Shown: positions 44,085 through 58,530 of the stretch, piece after piece
Layout: every line of letters begins with the position of its first letter
Numbering within the stretch: the stretch's first letter is position 1
Assembly: GCA_036250195.1 (NCBI GenBank)
Contig: JAVHZZ010000003.1
Coordinates: 87,189,418 to 87,253,417 of the forward strand
Source of the DNA: Mixophyes australis
Taxonomy: Eukaryota > Chordata > Amphibia > Anura > Limnodynastidae
Length of the DNA: 64,000 nt
Direction: 5' to 3'
Made by a program: the position numbers and the translations under genes
Notes under the pieces: generated by a model
Seen by the model: only the letters and a program-made list of their open reading frames with translations
Databases searched by the model: none
Told to the model about the DNA's origin: nothing

Positions 44085-45600
44085 GTATGTCATTTTACTA
44101 TGTTAGCACCTATACAAATAATCTCAGTTTCTGAACATGTGCAAAGTTCTTAGTGTTCCGTAACACCATACTAGCAAAATTGACCCGGCCTAAATCAGTG
44201 TAAAATGATTTCAAAATATAAAATAGCAATGTCAACAACAGTCTGAGGATACAATTCTATGTCCAATGGCTTGCAAAAGACTTCAACTCCCTAAAAAAAC
44301 TTCTAGACAAGTGCATAGGTGGACAATTGGGCCAATCTAGAAATTCAGCCTTCTGGACTGGTGGTCACATCAAATAGTGTTCTGTGTGATCAGATCATAC
44401 TCAAACATGGCAATTATTTGGGACCACACAAGCTAACACTGGAGCTTCTGGTTGGTTGGTGTAGGGATAAGGAATAACTTTCTTGTATACTGATATCCAA
44501 GCAGAGACAACTTTCAGGATGAAAATAATTACAAATACCATCTATTTTATTTTTGGAGTGTTTATCTGTTTTGTCCCAGAAATTGAAATTACACATCAGT
44601 AATGGGGAATAAAGGGTTACAAACTATAATAATATATCCTTAAAGAAATGTCTTCTGTTACTATTTAATAAGAAGCAATGTATAAAGTTCACAGTTTTAG
44701 GTTTTTGTAAAACTCAGGTGGTTGAAATAAAATACTAATTACTTGTACATATCAGCTTTATTTACCTGGAGAAATAGATTTGATTTTTTCTAATATAAGA
44801 AACTTCCAACACAAATTTCAGGCAACATTAGTATTAAACCTATTGTTTTGGGCATTATTGCAGTTTTGCAGGAACTAAATCTCATTCCTTAGCAGCAATT
44901 GTGTTCATATTTGCAAATTGACACTTACTATATTTACTTTAACAGTATCCTGAAATACAAGTTATATAGAAAATGCAAAATGGATTAATATTTTCTGTGA
45001 ATGGTGTCTTTATTGACATTGTCCCTTAATTTGACTGAATACCTGTATAAATGTGGGTAATTTATTAGAAATGCCAACTATTCAAGATATGAAAAACTGC
45101 AATTACATAAAAATGTACTGACATTCTCTGTGTCTGTAACAGCACATATAAAGTGTAATTACAAAGTAATTTCCAAACTCACTCTACAATAAAAATACTG
45201 CACATTGTGTTCTTAAGCCACGTTTTTACTTTAAAATCTGAAACCCAACAATAAGTCATGACTGGATATGTTGTTTCCCATCAAACAAGTTCACATTATC
45301 CAAACAGGTGAAAGAAGGACAAATTAAGGGGCATGGTGAACATTTACATTTTGTGCGGTTTTCTCTTAAATTGCATTTCGCTATAGTTATAAAAATATTG
45401 TTCTTATTTAAATCTAAATGGCACAAAATAAAAAACTAAGGCAAATGGCAAACAAAAAAATTGCCATATTTTAATTTTATTTGCCACTGAGAAGCTACCT
45501 GTAAATATCTGGGTATTAAATGACCCATACCAACATTTAAACAACTTGCCGCAGCTCTTTCATAACCAACAATGAATTGGGTGGTTAACTATATGTAGAA
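44085..45600. other. AT-rich spacer, no gene recognised
   Basis: No repeat or coding feature recognised. Confidence 0.5.
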
Positions 45601-45608
45601 CTATACAT

Positions 45609-45924
45609 CATACTTACCTACTCCGGGAGAGGGGTGTGACTGTAGGATGGGAGGGGGCGGGGCAGGGCCAATCGCATTATTTTGGCCCCGCCCCCACGAA
45701 AACCGTAATTTACGTTGTGTGGGGCGGGGCCAAAATTATGCAATTGGCGTGCCCCGCCCCCTCCCGCCCTCCAAAATGGCGCGATTCACAGAGAATCTCG
45801 TCAAATGACGCGATTCTTGGAGACTTCCAGCATGCGTGAGAAATGTCAGCTCTCGCGGGAGCCCGGGAGACTGACCCGAATTTCGGGAGTCTCCCGGACT
45901 TTCCGGGAGAGTTGGCAAGTATGT
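45609..45924. mobile_element. GC-rich MITE with nested inverted repeats
   Basis: The ends CATACTTACCTACTCCGGGAG and CCGGGAGAGTTGGCAAGTATG are imperfect inverted repeats, and TATACAT occurs directly outside both (45,602-45,608 and 45,925-45,931). Inside, a second inverted repeat (GGCCAATCGCATTATTTTGGCC... with its complement, about 45,665-45,750) and GGGGCGGGGC/GCCCCGCCCC arms make an extensive fold. The 316 bp are far more GC-rich than the flanks. The overlapping open frames on both strands are a result of this composition. Confidence 0.7.
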
Positions 45925-46309
45925 TATACATATTTCTAGAATTCATTTCACTAAAATCTCATTATAGGTTCCAAAGTTTTGAAGTAAGGAAACATATCAA
46001 CAGAACAATAGCTGTTGTGAAAAAGCTTGGCTACTTGCACAGTAAAGGTGGCTCACTAAGCACAACATTTGTGGACAATTATAGTTTTGCATGAAGTACT
46101 TCTTTGACCACCTCTTGCATATATACATGACCATCTGCTAAGGATAAATACTGAAATTTAAAAATATGCAGCTTACAATTGCGCTCAATTGTGTCTGCAT
46201 ATTCACCTCGCACATACATAGCTGTCCCCCCACAATTCTTTATTGAGAACTGCTCTTGGCAAATAAACATCAATCTGTGTTTACTTTTTTGAGGGGGTTG
46301 GGAACTAAT

Positions 46310-46590
46310 TTCTGACGGTGAAAATACAGATGGAAATAATACTGACACGAAAATCCCAACAGTGTAAATACAGAAATGGAGAAAATTCCGACAGTCTAAA
46401 TACCTACATGTATAAAATACCTACACGGATAAAATACCGACAGTGTTATTGACCACCGTGAATATGCCGAACTCCCTAGGGAATCCAGCCCCATGCTGAC
46501 CAGCTCGGGGCTGGTTGTCATCATGGCAGGGGGCGCCCTGCTATGGTGCCACCAGCCCCGGCTTGCTAAGCATAGGGCTGGTTGGGGGGG
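46310..46590 (+). repeat. Degenerate ATACCGACAGT repeats and a CCAGCCCC inverted repeat
   Basis: Variants of TAAAATACCGACAGTG recur about six times at irregular spacing between 46,320 and 46,455. They are followed by a GC-richer tract where ACCAGCCCC and GGGCTGGT pair. It looks like a piece of a repeated element; ends were not found. Confidence 0.45.
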
Positions 46591-46599
46591 TTTTTCATC

Positions 46600-49500
46600 T
46601 TTTAAATATTTATTTAGAACAAGAGGAGCGTCAAGTTATATGTATTGTATTATATTATGTTATGTCACATATAAACAGATCAATTTAATTGAATTAAAAA
46701 ACATAGTAGGGTCCTAACTTTAAAAAACTATAAAATATTGATTCAGTTTCATCCATACTTGTGAACAGAAACCTCAAGGCACAATCTAATACATATCAAG
46801 AACAAATAAGCATATAGGGAATAATTCCTGATTACTATTATTCACTCTATAATACCATAGAATCTTATAAAAGGAGAAAAACTCCTAAGCACATGCAAAC
46901 AAATATAAATGATGTTTAGAGTACAGTAGAATAAATACACATATATGTGAACATAGATGGCTCACAATTAATTTTTTTTAGATGTCCATGTATAGTACTG
47001 AAAACTAAATCACTATTTTCCTTCACTTCTCTTCATCAGTAATATCTTTCCCATCATGGCAGACTTACCAGGTCTAATTATTTACTTAACAAAAGTCATC
47101 TCCCACAGATTACATGGGTGGCAGCAATTATCCTTATCATTTACCAAGAGAAATATTTCCAAATATATCTATTGTTCAAGTAGTTCAAATAGTTGACCAT
47201 ATTTTCAGGATGGAGTACATTGGGCAATCACTCAGTAGTCAGGTATCTCAGTATCAAAAGATCTGGGATTGTTGGCTTAACACTCAGCCATACAGGTGAT
47301 TTGCTAACCTGACATATTGTTACATTTAGGATTAACCTTTAGTTTCTTTTCATGCTCCTTTTTATAGTCTCTTGCCTATTTATCAATTTCCTATCGATTT
47401 AGATTATATGATAATAATGTTATAATGTTATATCTTGTACTATAACATTATCTTATTTCACCACTGGTAGCATATATTGAAATATAAGCTAGTAGTATAA
47501 ATCAACCTAAAATTCCAAGGGACAGTAAGAAATATCCACTACAAATTACAGGTGGATTTGGTCCCTAGGCGCTAGTGTATAAAAAATAATCAATATTGTT
47601 AAGTTAATTAGATTCCCACTGAGCAGCTGCCCTCAGAGGTCAGTGCATAACCTCACAAAAATGTAAAAACATGTTGTTTGATTAAGAAGACTGGTGGGAT
47701 CTGTGTTGCTATATCCATAAAAATAGGGTATATATATATTTATAATGTGTAATATATTTATTTAGATAGATATTTAGATAGATATATAGATAGATATATG
47801 ATATTGGAATATCAACTCCCTAAACTTTCAAGTTTTGGTTCTGTAGCTCTGAACAGATTAAAATAATTTAATATTAAGATAGGTAACCAATGAGAATGCT
47901 TATGCACTGTTCGAAGCACATTTTTCTTAGCATTGCTTGTAGCTGTACTGACTATGCATTCTCATGTTCTCTTCTCTCATGCTACCTAAAGGCAACATTG
48001 TCCCTAAGTTGCTTTATTATAATACTGGTCTAGTTTTTAGTAGGAGTGATACGATGGCTGTGTCTATATAAAGAAAAGCTGTTTAAGGTGTACACTAAAA
48101 GCACCAATATTCAGTCATAGCTGGCAGATTTCTGCCTCATGTTTCTCCCTAGTCATAGGACATACTCAAATCATCCATTCCAGGTGCAGGAATGCAGTAA
48201 CATTGTTACAGGGGCAAATCAATACATTTATTTATAGGGAATCCACAGCTAACATATTACTTTTCCTATATAAAATATATTTTTTAGAAACATTCACAAT
48301 TCATATTAGAGTTCTTACACTTTAATCAAAATTTACAAAGTGCATTGCAATAACCCATCTTAACCAATCACCCATTAGCTTTAATCATACTAGATCAACT
48401 TAAGCAATAAAAGTAATGAAATAAAATAAGATTTTTTTATGGGTTACTATGCTTTTGAACTATTCTAGTAATTAGCCTCCATTGCTTATTTTAGGGAAAC
48501 AAACATGTGTAATGAAAATATTATAATGGAAATTAGATATTTGATTACTAGCCCTTTGTTGAGTTGTAAATGGTGTTCCCAATTTAACAGGAAGGTATTC
48601 AGGCCATATGTGGTACTATTCTGCTGCTGTTTAGCTGTCACTGTAGCCTAGTAATCCGGTCCAAGGAGATGGCCAGACACACTGAACAATAGAAGTGATA
48701 AGTGCCTATCATCATGCTGCCTTTACCAATGTATCTTTTAATGATCAGAACAACACAATCAAATTGGTATCAGGCATGAAGGTTGTTTTGCGACCACATA
48801 CTCTGCAGCAATTACAATGGGCCTATTATCGAGAATCGCTGCAGATATTCATGTGTGTGGCCAGCAAATAATATATTTTTGTATCACTAGACTTAAGTCA
48901 GCATATGGAAACTCAACTCATAATTCAAATCAATGCAATGTTTTCTTTCATGTTAACACCATACATTTTAGCTATTGTACCTCTTTAACATATGGTTAGA
49001 TTACTAGGCGGCAAGTGACAGTCCCTGATGAAAAACAAAGACAGATTTCATCCTGTTACGTATCAAATATTTTCTGAAAAATTGTCAGGAGATACATTCA
49101 ATTTGCTATATATAAATGCAACATACGTTATTTTGTCAATGAGATGTTAGACGATTGTTTATGATCTCTATGAGCAAACTGCCTTAATTTCAACCCCTAA
49201 AATAGTTTGAGACAACCTATCAAAATTTTATGAATTGGGAAGCTTTCCCCATAGCTAGTTAGAACAAACAAGGGTACAGTTTATGTGTCATCTGTGCATA
49301 TATTGTGTAGAATGTATATATTACTTTTATGTTTTACAACTATCTTAATGATCAAAATAATTATTTTGCAATTTCTATGGAGGAAAACTTTTTACCCTGA
49401 TTTTGAGTCAAATGTAGAGATGCCCACGTTGTGTAGTATCACAAATATGTTGCACACTTTATATTTTGAGTTGAACGCGTCTTCAGATATATGCAGCTTA

Positions 49501-49640
49501 AATCTAGCATATAGATGCACTCAAAACAGCAGGTCTCCAGCAATTTTACTCCTGAGGGTACAAAGGATCATGGGCACTGTCTTGCTGCTCATTTCTTATT
49601 TAGAAGGGGCCACAGACTTTACCTTTTATCTTCGTAATTG
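46600..49640. other. AT-rich spacer, no gene recognised
   Basis: Short TAGA/GATA tracts occur near 47,760-47,800. No gene, RNA or mobile element could be supported. Confidence 0.5.
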
Positions 49641-49989
49641 TAGCACATAAAAATCATTTGATGACACAACATCAGAATGGCAGCAGCAACTCAGCACCCG
49701 CTCCCCCATCACTGATGGGTACACTTGGAAACCACCATGGCAGTCACATATCAGGGTGTTATGTCTGCAGCCCAATTGGTAAATTTGGCTCTTTCAGGTT
49801 CTCTGGATCACACAGGCAAACAGAGAGAAAGAAGATACAAAGGTATCTTTTTTTTATGAAGGGTTAATACAACTGTAAAAAATAGCAAATAATTACCAAT
49901 AACAGTTAAACAATACCCAAGTGATCCCCAAGCTTCAAGCATCACCCATCATCATCCTTGTGTCTTTCCATTGTCCTTAACTGCTATAA

Positions 49990-50680
49990 TAAAACCATTC
50001 TCAGGCCAAGTTGTAGCTTTCTAGTGGTCCTGATGCAGTTGCTGGGACAACCACAAAAGAAGATACACAAGTACACTGGGAGTACTTCAGTGCCTGGCTA
50101 AGCTGTTTATTCCAATACAATATACTATTATAATACACTACACCTTAGGCTCTATTAAAGTCTACAGGAGATTTCATCCAGCCAAGCTGTAGAACTTGTA
50201 CTCCAGGCCAAGCTGTAGTTTCAGCAGTGGTACTAATGAAGTTACTATGGTGATCCAATTATATAACACTATCACAAATAGAGTATCTGCAGTCCGGCAA
50301 AGCTCTCTTCCTTTTCTTTCAATGATACACCAGAGTTTCTGAAAATAGCGGCTACAATAATCTCTGGCCAAATTGTTACACAATGATAGTGGTCCGGAGG
50401 CAGTTACCATTGTAATGAAGCCTCAGGTTTTCTAGATCCCTCCGAACACTACTCCAAGTTAAGCTATTGGTTATATTCCTTTAGCCATGTACCAGTATCT
50501 GTTACACTTGTGACTGCAACTCAGGTCAAGCTGTTTCTATGAACAAAATGGTCCTGATGGAACTGTCTTGGCAACAGTATGCTTAGGTCCGCCGGATCCT
50601 TCTAGGTTTCTCCGACCAAGCTGCTGCTTCCGTGCAGCATATGCCCCAGCCAAGCTGCAATTTCTGATTGATCATGATGT
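49990..50680 (+). repeat. Diverged repeats around GGCCAAGCTGTAG
   Basis: Related modules, each with a CCAAGCTG-type word followed by AGTGGTCCTGATGCAGTT or a variant, occur near 50,004, 50,178, 50,203, 50,355, 50,522, 50,612 and 50,648. Similarity between copies is low and the spacing uneven. They resemble the repeat blocks of the long LTRs in this window, so an old LTR is possible; no ends or TSD were found. Confidence 0.35.
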
Positions 50681-50779
50681 CTTGCTGTTCCCAGTTGCTT
50701 GGTCAAAGTTCTCTATCGAGATGGCAGGGACCTGCACCCAGTCACCCTACTCCACTAAGCACACCAGGTAAACAGATCT

Positions 50780-53270
50780 ATGAGCAGATGGAGCAGAGTT
50801 TCTTCCACCCTTTCTTCCGACCTTGTTGCGAATAGATCTGATAATGCTTAATACTACAATATTAGGCTTATGCACATAACTCTTGCTGAAATGCTTATGA
50901 TAGTATATGAATACATTTGCAGAAATTCACGGTTGCTAACGGACAAGAAGTGTGCTACTGCAGTTGCAATGTAAAGGACCAGAATGGCTTTAGCACACCC
51001 CTGGGCAGAAGCTACACCAGCTTCTATGTCTTTTTGTTGGTACTGTGTGCCTCGATAAACGTAGGTGCCCCTACATTTACTATAGGTTGCGTGGGTTTGT
51101 GAAGCAAGGTATTAGAGGCACCAGCTCATTGGTGGACTTGGTTGGAGTAAGGATATAATTTGTACTAGTAGGCACAGCAATGCATCTAGTTTTGTGTGGT
51201 AGTGCAAAAAGAATATTTAATTTTTTGAAGCAAGATTATTAAATCGGGCGGAGAAAATACATTTTAGGGGTGTTCCTTATTGTTTGGAAGGACACAGTGT
51301 CATTTCCACTTGAATTTTACACAAACTATTAACTTACTTTGCCAACTGTAAAGAGAGTCCTGATATCTCTTCAATGTCATGATTAAATTAAGCCATAACT
51401 TAGATTGAACCGAGAAGTATTTTAAGAGAAAAGCAAAAAGTTTAATTGAAAGAACATTGTGGTTCTAAAGAGGTAAGAGATTGTACTTTCATATGACATT
51501 TACACTTTTGCATCGTACACCTCTTCCAATTTTTCCAATTCTCTGCAAACCTAGGTATACTTCTAATTTGAGGAGGTATCTCTGAAGACTGCATGAAGTG
51601 CAATGGACGGACCATCAAGGAGCACCAGTGCAAAACCAAGGTAATTTGTGGTGCATAACCAACATGCTTTGTATATGTTTTCATTCATTATGGTGAGACA
51701 CATAGAATGTCATATACTTCACTACTGTGAAGCTTGAACTCAGAGAGGGAGAATTCCAAACATTATAATTAGGCAAATAGGAAGGCATAAAGAGGGGACA
51801 AGGGGAAAAAGTCAGAATTTAGTATGAAATATCTGTTCAAGCATTTCATGGACTTCCCTGTAAAAATTTTAAATCTTTGGGCAATGCTTCCAGATATGGA
51901 TGAAATCTATTCTTAGCCCGCTCTGCCACCAGCAAAGGAAAGAGGTAGTTGGGAATATATTATGTAATCTCGTAGGTACAAGTTACCATCTGGTATAAGT
52001 TCTATATGAATTTTCCTTAATTAAGGGGAGGTCCTAAATCCTTTTCCCAATTCTCATGTCCTAAGCAAAGGTTCAGCAGTAGATGTACAAAATAATTTAT
52101 AAAAAATAGAGGGTAATACCTCTTCTGCTAAGATTATTGTTCTTGACTCAATTTTTAAAAACATTTGCAAATCATTTTCCAATTGACTTTAAACAGTTTG
52201 CGGGGGAGAATTTTAATATGTGAATAGCTTAAGGCAAAATTGGCAGCCACAATGTTTTTTAGGTTAAGTTCTTTACGGACAATGAAATATCTTCTGTTTT
52301 AAAATGCTCTCACTTGAAACATGGGCATAAAAATCATCACTTATATGATCAAAGGATATGACTTAAAACATATGTTCTCTGAATTACAGATATATTTTTA
52401 GAAACATTGCTTGTATGCAATACTTGCAGACTTATTTTTTTATTTGAATACATAAAAGTTTATGCAATTTCTGGTCGAATTTATTATGTAAAATGAGAAG
52501 TACAACATATGTTTTAAAGCTTCCAAGTGCCAATAATAGTCATTTGCTGCTTAAAAAACCCCACATTCAAACATGAAAATAATACATTTGTCGAAGTTGA
52601 GATTTTAAAGTTACCAAACTTTTTTTGCTTTACAGACATTTTCTTTTTTTGTATAAAAAGGCACATTTAAATGTATTTTAAATACCAGTACCTCTTTATG
52701 AAATTCTTGGACAGTATCTCAAAACTACATAATTTTATGTTTATTTTACATCCGAATAACTTTTTGTGTTTATTTTATATATTTTTTCATGGCTACAGAG
52801 GGCTTCTTTTAGTACCGTAATCAAATAAATATCTTTTCTACATTATGGGTACTCTAGAGGGGCGTGGGGTGAGCATTAGTTAAAATTTTTACCTTACCAC
52901 CTGTGATCAAACAGCATGTTTAGCTGAATTTGTAAGTGACAAGAATTTAACAAAGTACACATGTAAACATGACATATTTATGTACAGTTTAACATGAAAT
53001 TAATACTTATTTGCAGAATTTTACAGGAAAAAGTAGAGTAATAAATATGTCATGTGCAAAAGTGACTCTCTGGGAATAAATGAAGTAATATAGTGTGGCT
53101 TTATCTATCTTGACAGTTATAGTATAGGCATGTTGAAATCCATATATGATAACCTCTATCACTTAAGTGTTCCTTGAAAATAGAAGCCTGACACAGAAAG
53201 TTCTCTTCGGAGAAGCATAGATAGGTAGATATTTTACCACCAAGCCATAGAAAGGTCGATAGAGTCAAGA
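50780..53270. other. Spacer, no gene recognised
   Basis: No supported feature. The tract around 51,440-52,150 has a texture suggestive of an old decayed element, but no protein motif could be followed. Confidence 0.4.
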
Positions 53271-53273
53271 CAA

Positions 53274-53448
53274 CCAGGCGCAGGCTGGCAGATGTGAGCC
53301 CGGGGGGCGCACACAGCACAGGCGGCCGCATCACATGACACGGGATCAATGACGCGGCCGCATCACACATATGCCGGCCCTAATAGCTGTAATTCTGAGC
53401 GGCCCGGGGGGCCGATGCCCCCCTGCCCCCCAACCCAGCCCGCCCCTG
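53274..53448. mobile_element. hAT-like MITE, diverged copy
   Basis: Begins CCAGGCGCAGGCTGG and ends CCCAGCCCGCCCCTG, matching the termini of 26,814-27,000, and contains GGGGGGCCGATGCCCCCC. The flanks CAAGACAA and ATAGACAA match at 6 of 8 positions. A GCGGCCGCATCACA module is present twice inside, an insertion not seen in the other copies. Confidence 0.65.
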
Positions 53449-53459
53449 ATAGACAACAC

Positions 53460-56400
53460 ATCCCTGGTAATAACTACTTTTAAAAGAAAGCGTGTTAAGA
53501 AATAACAAACAATATTCGGAATATAAATCTAAAGAATAGTCATGTTGTTCAATAGAGGACAATAAAGCCCGTAATGCTCCACTGAAGAATCCTTTCTGTA
53601 ACAGGCTGTTTATTCTTAAGAAATGCTTCAGGGATAGAGGTTAACCTAAAAGGATTGCTGAATTTGCATATAATATTGATGTCAAGATAGATAGAGACAA
53701 ACTACATGTTTCTGGCCAGAAACAATCTAACTTTATTGAGGGCAGTGAGGGATTATTTGCTATATATTGTATATTGGCAACAAATGTCCCAAATGAGGTC
53801 AAAATTTAATTATATCCATAGCGGTTAGACTTTAGTAAATATAATGTGTAAACATAGAAGAAGGGTGAAGTACTGTAGGTGACTGGCAATTATAATTAGC
53901 GGCAATATTAGTCCAAGTTATATTTGTTATCTTAATTCACCAATTTTCTGACACCTAATACTTTAAATATTGTTCTAAGACATGGTTTACTTGTTTTGTC
54001 TGTCTGTGGGTGTAAGACTGTTAAGCAGAAGAAAATGATACTTAAATGATACTTACTTTTTTGCAAAAGCCTTCCAGAATTTTGAGATAAACTGTGCCTT
54101 TAAGAGAAGCAATATTTTCTGGAAAACCATTTAAAAACTAAATGTGGATTTCTGTGATACAGGGGTCAAAATGAGCCATTGTAGTAACATAGTCAAAAGT
54201 AACCAAAATCACAGAGATACTCTGGAGCACTCTCAAATCAAATCTAAAATCCATGGAAAGATAGGTCCATGGTTTATCAGGGTTCTGCAGAAGAAGATTT
54301 GTCATATGTTTCACTGAGTGTATGTTGCATAAGAATTGACAAAGGACTTGACATGACGTGCAACAGTAGGCAACCAGAGGATCTATTAAAAATTATTTTC
54401 TTAACACCTGGATTTCATGCACATTTTCAGTCATGAACCTTGCTCATAAATACAGATGCTCAAATCTTTGTTAAAACAGTTAAAAGGCTAGTTTGTCAAA
54501 TCGATGGGAATGTTAAAAAGTCATTGGAAATTCTTGTACTTTTACAAGTTTGAAAGAGTCCACCATAGATTAAGTCAGTTTGAACATGAACAGGTTTGAA
54601 ACCATGATTGACGTCCATCAATCACATTCAACTAATGCATCAACCATACTTTTGTAAATAGAAAGTAAAATCAGATGCAGAAAGGACCAAAATAAAAATC
54701 AATTACTATAAAAATATTGGATTTAGGCGGCTGTCACAAGAAAAGATTGCCAAATCTTCAGAAAACAGAAATGGAACTTGAATGTAGACATCGCTCTAAA
54801 TACCCATTAATCAAGTACTTGGGCGTCTCCTCCAGTGCCCCGAGTGAAGGTCTCAGTAGTTACATTTACCCAGCTCCTGGGAACGTAATCTCGGTGGTAG
54901 CCTGACAGGCACAATACTCACTTTGGGTGGCCACCTACACAGATAGGGTTTCTTCACTTAAACACAGGAAGTGCTTCTGCACATAATAAGTCCCCACTGT
55001 AATCAGATAAACTCCTAATGGAGCAAACTGCAATAACGCTTCAGTGATCCATTAGATAATAGAAAACAATGTTCTTTTTAACTTCTCCTCCATATAATAC
55101 TGCTGACGCGTTTCATTCCACAAAGTAAGTTTCTCAAACCATAGACTATGCAGGCGACTATAAAGTCTGAAGCAATTATAGCATTAGTTAGAAAGCAAGT
55201 TACCAAATCTCAATCCAAAATAGTAGTAAGAATTCCAGACTTGAATAGGTGCACCTTCTCCTAATTGGGATCACCATGCAAACATTCTGCTCATTCATTA
55301 CTCTGTTACAATTTGGTGTACCAATGTGGTCACTTTGACTCACAGATCTAAGTGAATTGTCAATTGAGTTCCTGCTTTGGTTGCCACAATTGACTAATTT
55401 AATGAGGTGTTCTTCTAACTCATCTTCCCCCCTCGTACCTGGTTTTGTCTACAATTATTTCTGTTTCTCACCAAAATAAGTGATAACACTTCAGTGCAGA
55501 AATTCTAAAATTAATATTACGCTAAATCCATCAATATTTGTTAGAAGTTTATTTTCAGTTACAGTACTGTAATAGGATTCAGTAATACATTTATTTTAAC
55601 TAAGTTTTAACGACAAGACGCTCACAGAAATCTTTTAAAAATGGTATATAAATTTCATTTTTGAATGTTTGAATTTATAATCTAGAAATGTAGCTGGGAG
55701 AATAAGAGTCAATTTAGTGTGCTTGGGGTAACACTGTGAGCACATAAGGCCACTTTCCGTCAAGAAGACGTGCAAGATTTGGTGGCACAATGAGAATATA
55801 TTTCGTAAAACAGCATTAAAAATGTTGCAATAGTTGTATGCAAGTCTCATCCTCACTTTTTGTTTAAAGGGGCTGTACACTTCAGATGTGTCAAATGTCT
55901 GCTTTTGACTACTTATAACTAATTAGATTCTGCCCGTAAAGACAAGCCTAGCCTTAGCATGCTTGATGTGTGGGTGTAAAGTGTTAATCACAACAAAGCC
56001 ATGTGGCCTATCTAAAAATGATTAAAATCCCCCAAAATTATATGTTATACTGATTATTAAACACCCAGTTCTGTCACCACAAAGATTTGGATTAAGAGTT
56101 GACACTCTTTAGAAGGTAGTCAGTTACAAAATACAATAACAACTTGTTTTAATCAAAGCTATTGTTACCAAACAATTTTATCTGTCTTACTCGTATCTTT
56201 GGAAGTAATCATGACCACATTTAGATATTATTTTTCCAATTCCTAATTAGGCCCTTTACAGCACAGAACACTTTTCCCTCTTTAAACCAGCAATCCCATG
56301 AAATAATTAGGCCTGTATTATATTACATTAATCACTGTGGCAAGTTATATGAAAAATGTTGGCATTTACCACTTTTCCTTTCCTTGGTTTGTTTCTTCAG

Positions 56401-58090
56401 GCTGCTATTAATGATTTAGAATTTGACAGAGAGTCACAGACTACCATGGTAACCATGGTCACATGGCACTTGTTGTATGCTCCTCTGAGCACTGTATAAT
56501 CCACCCCTTCCTCCTACCCTGCTTCTGCCTTCACATGACATGCTTAGAGCAGTGAGTCTACTAATAGGTATAACCAATGGCCATATTTTGCAACATCCAG
56601 AGATATTTTGAAAAGGAGATAATGGTATGTCCATGCATGCTTAAAAGGTGCTTTAAAATCATCTTCATTTTAGCATAAGGATAAAGATTTGGTGAATATA
56701 ACAATATTTTGTCTGGTACTCTGTATGTCAAAGTACATCTAATCAGTTGTGTTGTTTCTACATTGCTCTGCATTTATTTAGATTAGAAACATTCATAATC
56801 AAGTACATATGATACTATAATAGTTATATTAGATTTGTATGCACAGTTGCAGAATGTAACAAAGCATTACTAAAATCATATCATGTCACAATAGTAAAAT
56901 CATGGCATCTGTGCATTATGGGACTGCTTTTCCTGCCAAGACCACATTAATGCTCATGGCGATGGTGGTTTTATTTTGGATATGTACACAATTTGAGTAG
57001 ACAATGACTGGTTGGGGAGGTTTGTAGGCATGACTCAGTAGGCTCAATATTTTCACCTGCCACAGAACAGTTACAAAGACAAAATTGTATTTTTAAGCCC
57101 TGGATATTTTAATGAGCAAAAAATAAAGTAGATTCATAACCTTTATATTCCCAAATAGATGAAAGCATAATAAAGAAGTTGTTGTATAGTATATTATATA
57201 TATTATATTATGTATATATAATAATATATAGAATAGTATATTCAATAAAGTAACAATATTTAAGTATTCATTAAGTCTTGTAGGCAATTTTAGTGCTATG
57301 CAAACTAAAAAAAATCAGGATATAAACACCTTAAATGAGAACACACCTCTCTAACAACTACTGTCTCTTCTCGAGCGGAAACCCACCAATCTGAAGGCAG
57401 TGAATAAACACGCTTCCCACCGTTCCCCACAAGTAGGCTGGGGTCTCTATAGAACATAGCGTATTAAAAAATAACATTGACCATAACAGAAATATTAATT
57501 GCCAGTTAACCCAAAACAAACATTCAAAGTAGGCAGCTGTTCATGAAAATTCATTAGTATTGTCAGTCGTTGAAGTACGTGCGTGTGTTTGTCTGTGTGG
57601 GGGGGTGGGATATATAGTGGTATTACATTTCCATTACAATTTTCATATTGCCACTTGTAAATTTCCTGTTCAACCACTGAAAATGGTTGATGAAACCGAG
57701 AGGCTTTCTGCCCAATTTAAGAGATAAGTGGCTCAAAATTAACAAATCAAAGCAAAATCATTTTTTTAAAAAATTCTGCTTGTGATTCATCAATTCTCTC
57801 TGATTTTCCCACTCCCAGCTCTAATTCATCTGGCCGACTTTCTATCAGCCATCTGCAATCACTGCTGGAGCAGCAAGCAACACAACATTACAAGTAAAAG
57901 CTAAGGAGAATGCTTAAAAGTTCATATTTAGGGATTTATTTTGTTGTGCCATATGAGACGCCAAAAGCTTTGTTTGAAAAATAATAGTGTTATAAAGTTA
58001 TTTTTGTAACAATGCCATGGCTAACGTCAGCAACCAAGTCTTTAAGAATACCTGAAGTCTCAGGGCACTGCACTTTAATACTTGCTTTGG
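53460..58090. other. AT-rich spacer, no gene recognised
   Basis: No coding region, RNA gene or repeat boundary could be supported. A TA-rich tract lies at 57,180-57,240. Confidence 0.5.
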
Positions 58091-58227
58091 TTTAAATAGT
58101 GGCAGCTTCTAGGTACAAGAAGGGACTCTCTCCTTTGGGCCCCTGCTCACCCCCCAGCAATTTGCCTGCTCACACTTTGACTGCATACACTTTACAGGGC
58201 AAATTGTCATGGCTTATAACACACATG

Positions 58228-58229
58228 TA

Positions 58230-58294
<65 letters not shown>
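58228..58294 (+). repeat. (TATC)n microsatellite
   Basis: About sixteen TATC/CTAT tetramers without interruption, in what may be the 5' UTR of the L1 copy. Confidence 0.95.
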
Positions 58295-58295
<1 letters not shown>

Positions 58296-58530
58296 CACAC
58301 ATGAGGCCTCCTGCTCCTCATCTCTGGCTGAGTACACTGTGAATACCACCCTAAGGAGGAGCCCTGAACTGGTTTAAGACACTTATTGGGATAGGCTCTC
58401 TGTGCGCTATCTAGAAACTGAGCTTTCCTCTTTGCAGACAGCATTGTGTGTGGGGGTTTACAGACTTGGTAGAAATATTACACTCCGTTAATAAACCCTG
58501 CTGTGTGTCTTGACGTATAACTGTCTCAAT

